Source of the DNA: Phycisphaerae bacterium
Lineage (GTDB): Bacteria > Planctomycetota > Phycisphaerae > JAAYCJ01
Direction: 5' to 3'
Length of the DNA stretch: 15,490 nt
Assembly (NCBI GenBank): GCA_012514125.1
Contig: JAAZAW010000078.1
Coordinates: forward strand, 1 to 15,490
This document shows positions 5,661 through 11,692 of this stretch, piece by piece. Under the pieces are notes generated by a model. It did no database searches and was not told the DNA's origin. It was given only the letters and a program-made list of their open reading frames with translations. Position 1 is the stretch's first letter, and every line of letters starts with the position of its first letter. The position numbers and the translations under genes are program-made.

Positions 5661-7415
5661 ATGGAAATAAAAAAAGGTATAGCCGTTTCTCCGGGTTTAG
5701 CGATTGCGCCGGCCTTGGTGTTGGATGCGCAGGAGTTTCGCATCACACAGCGGCGAGTCAACCCTTCGGATGTTCCGCATGAATTGGAACTGCTCCAGAA
5801 GGCTATTGTCGGTTCAATTGGCGAAATCAACCTCTTGCGTGCGCAGGTGGCTCAGAAGCACGGCGAAGAAACAGCTCGCATTTTTGATTTTCACCTGGGA
5901 ATTCTCAACGATCCGCTGGTCCGGTCACGAATGGAACAAGCCCTGGCGGAACAGAATTTTTCGGCGGCCTATGCCGTTTCGATGGAAATGCGCCGACACG
6001 TGCGTGATTTTCTCGAAATCAACGACCAGTATTTCAGTGAACGCGTGAAAGACGTTTACGATGTCGAGAGACGTTTGCTTCGTCACCTGGTGGGGGGGCG
6101 AAAAGAAGGACTGTCGCGACTCAAAAGTGAGGCGATTGTCGTTGCGCATGACCTGACGCCTTCGCAAACCGCCAGTCTGGATCGAACGCATGTCCTGGCC
6201 TTTGCTACCGATGCGGGCGGGCTTACCGGACATACCGCCATTGTCGCAAGGGCGCTGGGGATTCCGGCGGTGGTGGGGCTTAACGATATTACCGCCGATG
6301 CGAGTCCGGGCGATATTATTGTCGTCGATGGCAATCGCGGTGTGGTCATTCTCGATCCGGACGAACACACACTTGAAGAAGTTCGCCAGCAGCAGGAAGA
6401 GCATATCCGCGTTGTACAGAATCTTTCGGAGTTCCGATCGCTGCCGACGATTACGCGAGACGATTATCGTGTGAACCTGTTGGGCAATATTGAATTTCCC
6501 AACGAGGTAACCGAGTGCATCGCCAACGGCGCTGAAGGCATCGGACTTTATCGAACGGAGTTTTTATATCTGAGTCGTGAGCGAGAACCAACCGAAGAGG
6601 AACATTACGAAGCTTATGTCAATGTTCTGGAGATGGCGGGTGAACGCCCTGTGATTATTCGAACGCTGGACCTGGGTGCCGATAAATTTACCCAGGCGAG
6701 AACTCGCGAGCCTGAGCGCAATCCGTTTCTCGGATGCAGATCGATTCGATTTTGTCTGCGACACCTGAATATTTTCAAACGCCAGCTTCGAGCAATTCTT
6801 CGTGCATCGGTCAAAGGAAATCCGAGTATCATGTTCCCTTTGATTACGCAGCTTACAGAGCTTCGACAGGCCAAGATGATCCTTCACGATGTGATGGAAG
6901 ACCTGGAAGAAGAGGGAATCAAATTTCGCCGCGATATTCCCATCGGTGTAATGATCGAAACACCGGCGGCGGCGATCAAAGCTGCGACGTTGGGGCGTGA
7001 GGTCGATTTCTTCAGCATCGGAACCAACGATTTGATTCAGTATACCCTGGCGGTGGATCGCGGTAACGAACGAGTCGCGAGCCTTTATACTTCGACCGAT
7101 CCGGCGGTGCTCAGATTGATCCGTCATGTTATTCGTCAGGCGAATCGTTTAAAAATAGGTGTTTCCCTTTGCGGCGAAATGGCTGGGCAACCCGAGTACG
7201 CCTTGTTGCTGATGGGGATGGGGCTGAAAAAATTCTCCATGAACCATCGGGCGATTCCGGAGATCAAACAAATTATTCGTTCGACGACCATTGAACAAGC
7301 TAAAAATGTGGCAAGGCAGGCGATGCGGCTGGAAACCGACTGGCAGATTTTAAATTATTTGCTGGAGGAAACCAGAAAAGTTCTGCCCGGTTTCAGTTGT
7401 TCTTCAGGACATTGA
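5661..7415 (+). CDS. ptsI: PTS Enzyme I (phosphoenolpyruvate-protein phosphotransferase)
   Basis: Enzyme I transfers phosphate from phosphoenolpyruvate to HPr, the entry step of the PTS. The 584-residue protein has the normal full length. It opens with the typical MEIKKGIAVSPGLAIAPAL, has a helical HPr-binding region (about 35-145), the phosphohistidine loop GGLTGHTAIVARALGIPAVVG with His191, and the C-terminal PEP-binding TIM-barrel marked by GAEGIGLYRTEFLYL (290-304), IGVMIETPAA (428-437), FFSIGTNDLIQYTLAVDR (450-467) and the active-site Cys504 in SLCGEMAG. The residue before His191 is Gly where most Enzymes I have Ser. There is no GAF domain, so it is not the nitrogen-type PtsP. The 111-bp gap from ptsH carries two hairpins and no strong ribosome binding site. 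The start is fixed by the family's conserved N-terminus. Confidence 0.97.
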   Translation: MEIKKGIAVSPGLAIAPALVLDAQEFRITQRRVNPSDVPHELELLQKAIVGSIGEINLLRAQVAQKHGEETARIFDFHLGILNDPLVRSRMEQALAEQNFSAAYAVSMEMRRHVRDFLEINDQYFSERVKDVYDVERRLLRHLVGGRKEGLSRLKSEAIVVAHDLTPSQTASLDRTHVLAFATDAGGLTGHTAIVARALGIPAVVGLNDITADASPGDIIVVDGNRGVVILDPDEHTLEEVRQQQEEHIRVVQNLSEFRSLPTITRDDYRVNLLGNIEFPNEVTECIANGAEGIGLYRTEFLYLSREREPTEEEHYEAYVNVLEMAGERPVIIRTLDLGADKFTQARTREPERNPFLGCRSIRFCLRHLNIFKRQLRAILRASVKGNPSIMFPLITQLTELRQAKMILHDVMEDLEEEGIKFRRDIPIGVMIETPAAAIKAATLGREVDFFSIGTNDLIQYTLAVDRGNERVASLYTSTDPAVLRLIRHVIRQANRLKIGVSLCGEMAGQPEYALLLMGMGLKKFSMNHRAIPEIKQIIRSTTIEQAKNVARQAMRLETDWQILNYLLEETRKVLPGFSCSSGH

Positions 7416-7564
7416 AAATCGGATACGCATGGCTGATGGGACACGAATAAGAAAAAATAAACAAATAGGGTGGTACGCACCGTTCACCATTTAAAATATT
7501 TTTTCTAATTTCACCGATGGGGCAGGTTTGCCGTTGCAAACGGAACTGGGAAGATAGTTGAACA

Positions 7565-8206
7565 ATGTCAGAAATCAGACAGGTATGTGAATTTGAGTTT
7601 TCAATTGTGGGCATGCTGAGGTTTGTCTCGCATCTGGAGCTTCAAAATTATTTGTCCAGGTTGCTGGTCCGGGCGGGAATTGAGGTTCGATTTACGGAAG
7701 GTTTCAATCCCAGACCCCGGATCAGTTTGCCGGTACCCCGGAATGTGGGAATCGCGTCAATGCACGACAGAGGGCGGTTTGATGTCGATGAAGGGTTCGA
7801 TCCGGGTGTCATGATGGAAAAACTCAAAGCCGTCGTACCGTTTGAAATGAAATTGCATCGTGCCTGGGTGGTCCCCGCAAACCGTCTCGAACGGGTCAAG
7901 GCGGTTGAATGGCGGATCCATCTGGAAGGTATCCGTCTGGAAGGAATCGCCTCGCGGATCGAGGAAATTCTCTGCGGACAATGCCTGGTCACGAGAAAAT
8001 CGAAAAAACAAAATAAGGAATTGACCGTCGATCTTCGGCCCATGATTTTGGAGTTGACCGTGGAAGGGCAAACCCTCAAGGCGAAAATTGCCTATGGCCC
8101 TGAGGGAAGTGTCAAACCTGCAGAACTGCTGGACCTTTTGGGGCTTGATCGAACTCAATTCCTTCAAAAAATGACCCGCGAAACGATTTGTTGGAGCGGC
8201 ACATGA
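7565..8206 (+). CDS. DUF2344 / TIGR03936 radical-SAM-associated protein
   Basis: The 213-residue protein matches the DUF2344 family: an N-terminal FEFSIVGMLRFVSHLELQNYLSRLLVRAGIEVRFTEGFNPRPRISLPVPRNVGIAS, where SHLEL and the GFNPRPRISLP segment are diagnostic. In other bacteria this domain is fused to, or encoded beside, a B12-binding radical SAM protein and often lies near rng and ribosomal protein genes, suggesting a link to rRNA or ribosome maturation. The exact function is unknown to me. Here no radical SAM domain is fused to it or encoded next to it; the upstream gene is ptsI, 149 bp away. That gap contains only a short GTTTGC-CGTT-GCAAAC hairpin (7526-7541) and T-rich stretches. The stop lies 21 bp before the rng start, so the two are probably co-transcribed. 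Confidence 0.85.
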   Translation: MSEIRQVCEFEFSIVGMLRFVSHLELQNYLSRLLVRAGIEVRFTEGFNPRPRISLPVPRNVGIASMHDRGRFDVDEGFDPGVMMEKLKAVVPFEMKLHRAWVVPANRLERVKAVEWRIHLEGIRLEGIASRIEEILCGQCLVTRKSKKQNKELTVDLRPMILELTVEGQTLKAKIAYGPEGSVKPAELLDLLGLDRTQFLQKMTRETICWSGT

Positions 8207-8227
8207 TGTCGCTAGAGGTACAAAAAA

Positions 8228-9982
8228 TTGAGCAAAATAATGTTAGTGAATTATACGCGGGATGAAGAATGCCGAATTGCCATTATCGATAACGGCAAGC
8301 TCGATGAACTCTATTCCGAACGCGCGTCGGCGAGTTCCCATGTCGGAAATATCTACAAAGGGCGTGTGACAAACGTCGAGCCGAGTATCCAGGCCGCGTT
8401 CGTCGATTTTGGTTTTGAAAAGAATGGGTTTTTGCATATTTCGGATGTCCATCCCCAATATTTCTCACGTAAAGAAGGGGTCAAGGAAAACGTCGGTCAA
8501 AAAACACCCCGGCGCGATCGTCCGCCAATCCAGCATTGCCTGAAAAGAGGACAGGAAGTGGTCGTTCAGATGACCAAGGAAGGCATCGGAAGCAAAGGTC
8601 CGACGTTAACCACGTATGTGAGTGTTCCAGGCCGGTATCTCGTGATGATGCCCGGAATGACCAAACTGGGAATCTCCAGAAAAATCGACGACGAACAGGC
8701 AAGAAAAAAACTTCGTCAGGTCATTTCAGAACTGCAATTGCCCGATAACATCGGATTCATCATCCGAACCGCCGGCATCGACAAAAATAAACGCGAACTG
8801 CAAAGAGATTTGAATTATCTCAAACGTCTGTGGAAGGTAGTCAATCATCGGCTTAAAACCGGAAAAGCACCGATTGAGGTTTATCAGGAATCGGATCTGG
8901 TGACCCGAACGCTTCGGGATTCGTTCTCACCGGATATCGACAAAATTATTATTGACGATGAAGAAATCACCAAAAAAGCAAAAGACTTTTTGGAAATCGT
9001 CATGCCCAGATATCAGGATCGGGTGGAATATTACAACGAGACGATTCCCCTTTTCCACAAGTATGAAATCGAAGATCAAATCCTTCAGATCAACTCACGC
9101 CGGGTCGAACTTAAGAGCGGCGGTTTCCTTGTGATCGATCAGGCTGAAGCGCTCGTCGCGATAGACGTCAACAGTGGTAAATTTCGCCTGCCGGTAGATG
9201 CGGAACAGACTGCCCTGGAAATTAATCGCGAAGCTGCCGAAGAAATTTGCCGACAACTCCGATTACGCGATATGGGCGGTGTGATCGTAATCGATTTTAT
9301 CGATATGCGAGAAGAAAGCCATCGCAGAGAAATCGAACGTGTCGTCCGGGATGGACTCAAAAACGATCGCGCCAAAACAAAAGTGCTCAAAATGAGTGCG
9401 TTTGGATTACTGGAATTGACCCGTCAGCGAATGAGGCCTTCACGTGAACGTTCCGTTTACGCCGATTGTCCCCTTTGCGGAGGTTTGGGAATAGTCAAAA
9501 CACCAGAATCCATCAGCCTGGATGTGATGAGGATGATTCAGTTGTCACTTCATCAGAAAAATGTCGATCTGCTGACGGTGACGGTTCCCATGGAAGTCTT
9601 TGAATATCTTCATAACCGCCGAAAAAGATCACTGGTCCAACTCGAAGAAACCACAGGTAAAAAAATCCGAATGATCGTCTCTCGCGAAAGTTTGCCGGAA
9701 GGAGTGGTGATTCGCTGCTTCGATGCGAGAAACAGGGAAGTACCTTTGGAAGTAATGTCAAACACAATGATCACCTCGCCCATCAAAATGTCCGAGCCTC
9801 AAAAAGAAGAACCCGAACAATCCGAACGAAAGTCCAATCGTAATCAACGTCGTGATCAACGAGGGCGATCCAGTCGGCGTCGAGAGCGTGACCGGGATAA
9901 CACACCGGTGGAACGCGAGCAAGCGCAGACGGAATCCGAATTTCCAATTGTGGAGGAAATGATTCCGTTGGAAGAGGTTTGA
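8228..9982 (+). CDS. rng: Ribonuclease E/G family endoribonuclease
   Basis: RNase E/G cleaves single-stranded RNA in rRNA maturation and mRNA decay. The 584-residue protein opens with IMLVNYTRDEECRIAIIDNGKLDELYSER, followed by an S1 domain (about 35-130, SSHVGNIYKGRVTNVEPSIQAAFVDFG), the DNase-I-like catalytic domain with metal-binding Asp313 (VAIDVNSGKF) and Asp356 (GGVIVIDFIDM), and the zinc-link CPLCGG (Cys414 and Cys417). A basic, disordered tail (about 528-563, rich in Arg) then turns acidic at the end; such tails may bind RNA or partners. The start is TTG at 8228, with AGAGG nine bases upstream, and it aligns with the usual RNase G N-terminus; the ATG at 8240 is too far from that site. 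It lies between RNase G and the much longer RNase E in size, so the rng symbol is approximate. Confidence 0.95.
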   Translation: MSKIMLVNYTRDEECRIAIIDNGKLDELYSERASASSHVGNIYKGRVTNVEPSIQAAFVDFGFEKNGFLHISDVHPQYFSRKEGVKENVGQKTPRRDRPPIQHCLKRGQEVVVQMTKEGIGSKGPTLTTYVSVPGRYLVMMPGMTKLGISRKIDDEQARKKLRQVISELQLPDNIGFIIRTAGIDKNKRELQRDLNYLKRLWKVVNHRLKTGKAPIEVYQESDLVTRTLRDSFSPDIDKIIIDDEEITKKAKDFLEIVMPRYQDRVEYYNETIPLFHKYEIEDQILQINSRRVELKSGGFLVIDQAEALVAIDVNSGKFRLPVDAEQTALEINREAAEEICRQLRLRDMGGVIVIDFIDMREESHRREIERVVRDGLKNDRAKTKVLKMSAFGLLELTRQRMRPSRERSVYADCPLCGGLGIVKTPESISLDVMRMIQLSLHQKNVDLLTVTVPMEVFEYLHNRRKRSLVQLEETTGKKIRMIVSRESLPEGVVIRCFDARNREVPLEVMSNTMITSPIKMSEPQKEEPEQSERKSNRNQRRDQRGRSSRRRERDRDNTPVEREQAQTESEFPIVEEMIPLEEV

Positions 9983-10026
9983 TGGCCCGAATATTCCATA
10001 GATAAGATTTCTTCGAAGGCGAATAG

Positions 10027-10419
10027 TTACCCGCCTTTGATATGTCTGGCCCGATGGTGATAAAACCTTATTGCCGCGTACAATATTGTAACGATAATAA
10101 TTCCTGTGGCGTCCGCCAGCCAATCGAGCAAATCGCATGAACGATTGACATAAGGTTGAGTCATTTCGTCGAATGCGCCCAGTATAATCAACATGATACT
10201 GATCAAAAGCATTCTCCGCTTTGGCCGATTCGATGAGCCAAACGCGCGAAGACTCAATCCCGTCGCTACAAAATAGGCAAAAAAATGAAGCGTCTTATCC
10301 TTGCCCGGCACTTCCGGAATCGGACCTGGATGCGGAAGATGCGTCAGCGTCAACAGCAGTATCAGATACAGCCCCGTGATGACTTTCATCGGAGACATCC
10401 GTTTCAGAAATGGTCCCAT
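10027..10419 (-). CDS. VanZ-like small membrane protein
   Basis: The 130-residue protein is mostly hydrophobic, with four likely membrane segments (about 12-28, 43-60, 70-86 and 104-119). Two conserved patches identify the VanZ-like family: GKDKTLHFFAYFVATG (39-54) and GAFDEMTQPYVNRSCDLLDWLADATG (81-106), with acidic Asp84, Glu85, Asp96, Asp99 and Asp103. VanZ itself gives low-level teicoplanin resistance in enterococci, but most family members have no known role, so resistance should not be assumed. The start at 10419 is supported by GGGAG nine bases upstream; internal ATGs at 10398 and 10389 lack such a site. Its first 125 bp overlap the 3' end of parA in a different frame on the same strand, suggesting coupled expression. 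Confidence 0.83.
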   Translation of the reverse strand: MGPFLKRMSPMKVITGLYLILLLTLTHLPHPGPIPEVPGKDKTLHFFAYFVATGLSLRAFGSSNRPKRRMLLISIMLIILGAFDEMTQPYVNRSCDLLDWLADATGIIIVTILYAAIRFYHHRARHIKGG

Positions 10420-11257
10420 TTATGCTATCTCCCGGCGATTTCGATTCCGACTCGATTTCAGGTAAAACCATATTCATACTGAGCACTTCATCAGCCAGTG
10501 CATTATAATCTTCTGCGCCATTACTTTCAGGTGCGTAGGAAAATATATTCTGACCATAGCTGGGAGCTTCGGCAAGTTTGATATTACGGCGAATGCGGGT
10601 CTTGAAAATAACCGCGTTGGCCCAGGGTGTATTTTGGCTTCGGGATTGTTCAAAGAAATTTTCCATATCCGCTACGACTTCATTTGCCAGGCGTGTCCCT
10701 TTTTCGTACAGACAAAGAACGATCCCCGTAACCTTGAGTTCGCGATTGATTCGCCTGGAGACCAGATGGATCGTTTCGAGCAATTTCCCCATGCCTTGTA
10801 ACGCCAGAAAATGAGGCTGAAGTGTGATAAACACTTCGTTGGCCGCACTCAACGCATTAATGGTCAGGATACCCAGCGACGGCGGACAATCCATAAGCAG
10901 ATAATCGTAGGGACACGGATATTCCTGAATCGCATCGTGAAGGATCACCTCCCGTCCTACCACACTCGCCAGTTCTATTTCCGCCGCTGCCAGATCGATA
11001 TTGGCAGCGCCGACAAGGATATTTTCACCTGCGGGTTTAAGAATCTGTTCCAGGGTGGAACTGCCCGCCAGAACCTGATAGATATTCGGCGATTGAGGGT
11101 TGGGTTCATGGCCAAAGTGCATGGTCAAATGAGCTTGAGGGTCCATGTCGAGCAGGACAACTCTTTGACCTCTTCGTGCCATCGCACTTCCTAAATTTAC
11201 GGTTGTGGTCGTTTTCCCAACGCCGCCTTTTTGATTTATAATCGCTATCCGTCGCAT
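10295..11257 (-). CDS. parA: ParA/Soj-type ATPase without a neighbouring ParB
   Basis: This family of deviant Walker ATPases positions chromosomes, plasmids or protein machines. The 320-residue product starts with the signature MRRIAIINQKGGVGKTTTTVNLG (deviant Walker A, signature Lys10 and Lys15), then LLDMDPQAHLT (35-45), Walker B LLMDCPPSLGI (120-130), and the typical late motifs TRIRRNIKLAEAPSYGQNIFSYAP (220-243) and DYNALADEVL. The ATPase fold ends near residue 260; the remaining 60 residues are a Ser/Asp-rich, disordered tail, of which about 40 are encoded inside the vanZ-like gene. No ParB gene is present in the window and I saw no parS-like TGTTTCACGTGAAACA site, so its cargo is unknown. 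The ATG has only a weak ribosome binding site (TGGAA). Soj is the closest named relative. Confidence 0.9.
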   Translation of the reverse strand: MRRIAIINQKGGVGKTTTTVNLGSAMARRGQRVVLLDMDPQAHLTMHFGHEPNPQSPNIYQVLAGSSTLEQILKPAGENILVGAANIDLAAAEIELASVVGREVILHDAIQEYPCPYDYLLMDCPPSLGILTINALSAANEVFITLQPHFLALQGMGKLLETIHLVSRRINRELKVTGIVLCLYEKGTRLANEVVADMENFFEQSRSQNTPWANAVIFKTRIRRNIKLAEAPSYGQNIFSYAPESNGAEDYNALADEVLSMNMVLPEIESESKSPGDSINGTISETDVSDESHHGAVSDTAVDADASSASRSDSGSAGQG

Positions 11258-11368
11258 CGGTTCCAGTTCAATTTAATCAATCGAGTTTAGGAATCAACAG
11301 CCTATTTGAGCTGTAGCTAAAATTACCCTGTACAACATCATGATTATATGCGTTTGATTTATTCTCGC

Positions 11369-11382
11369 CGTACTGGAGTACG
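11369..11382. promoter_or_regulatory. Perfect palindrome in the parA leader, possible operator
   Basis: CGTACT-GG-AGTACG is a perfect 6+6 inverted repeat in the leader downstream of the predicted parA promoter. It is flanked at a distance by TTTGATTTA (11353-11361) and its inverse TAAATCAAA (11421-11429). No U-tract follows on either strand, so an operator or leader hairpin fits better than a terminator. Confidence 0.35.
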
Positions 11383-11433
11383 CCTTCGACTTTTCTCCGA
11401 GTCCAAATCTACGACGAATTTAAATCAAAATCC

Positions 11434-11442
11434 ATTATACCA
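11434..11442 (-). promoter_or_regulatory. Extended -10 promoter for parA and the VanZ-like gene
   Basis: On the minus strand TGGTATAAT is a perfect extended -10 element (TGnTATAAT). No good -35 box lies 17 bases upstream, which extended -10 promoters can tolerate. Transcription from here would give a leader of about 170 bases before the parA ATG at 11257. Confidence 0.5.
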
Positions 11443-11623
11443 GATTGATTTAATTTTGCGCTGATCCGATGATAAAATTATTTCATTTTCATGCCTGCGA
11501 TCAACCCTCCGATCCCGCAAAATTCAGACAGACACCTCCCGCGTCGTAAAATTATAGAAAGATGGGCAAAATAAAAATGAAAATGAACAATATCGCAACG
11601 CTCCCAAGCCGGTTTAAACAATA

Positions 11624-11652
11624 TTGAATTTCCTCCCTGATAAAATTATAAT
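11624..11652 (+). promoter_or_regulatory. Promoter for the repeat lipoprotein gene
   Basis: TTGAAT (11624-11629) and a perfect TATAAT (11647-11652) are exactly 17 bases apart. Transcription would start near 11659, 34 bases before the ATG at 11693. This also argues against translation starting at the in-frame TTG at 11624, which would lie upstream of the transcript. Confidence 0.7.
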
Positions 11653-11692
11653 ATCTTCAGGGTTTGAACAGGGTCGTCGAGGGGGAATTTAT

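Larger units (their letters stand above)
11258..11692. other. 435-bp divergent intergenic region between parA and the lipoprotein gene
   Basis: No gene is seen here. The region is AT-rich and carries the two divergent promoters and the palindrome listed separately, plus the octamer TTGATTTA three times: 11354-11361, 11421-11428 (inverted) and 11445-11452. A fourth copy lies at 11231-11238 inside the parA start region. The stretch 11480-11620 shows nothing I can name beyond short A-rich runs. Confidence 0.6.

Noticed and set aside
6564..7127. A 187-codon minus-strand open frame inside ptsI
   Set aside because: It is antisense to the conserved Enzyme I barrel, with no ribosome binding site or recognisable protein.
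8203..8265. A 20-codon frame starting with ATGATG at the DUF2344-rng junction
   Set aside because: Its start overlaps the DUF2344 stop (ATGA), but it has no ribosome binding site of its own and runs into rng; the nearby AGAGG fits the rng TTG start.
10027..10419. Glycopeptide resistance from the VanZ-like gene
   Set aside because: VanZ-like membrane proteins are widespread with no resistance role shown, and no other van genes are present.
11624..11692. A 23-residue N-terminal extension of the lipoprotein from TTG at 11624
   Set aside because: That codon coincides with the -35 box of a near-perfect promoter, and ATG 11693 has a strong ribosome binding site and leads directly into the export signal.
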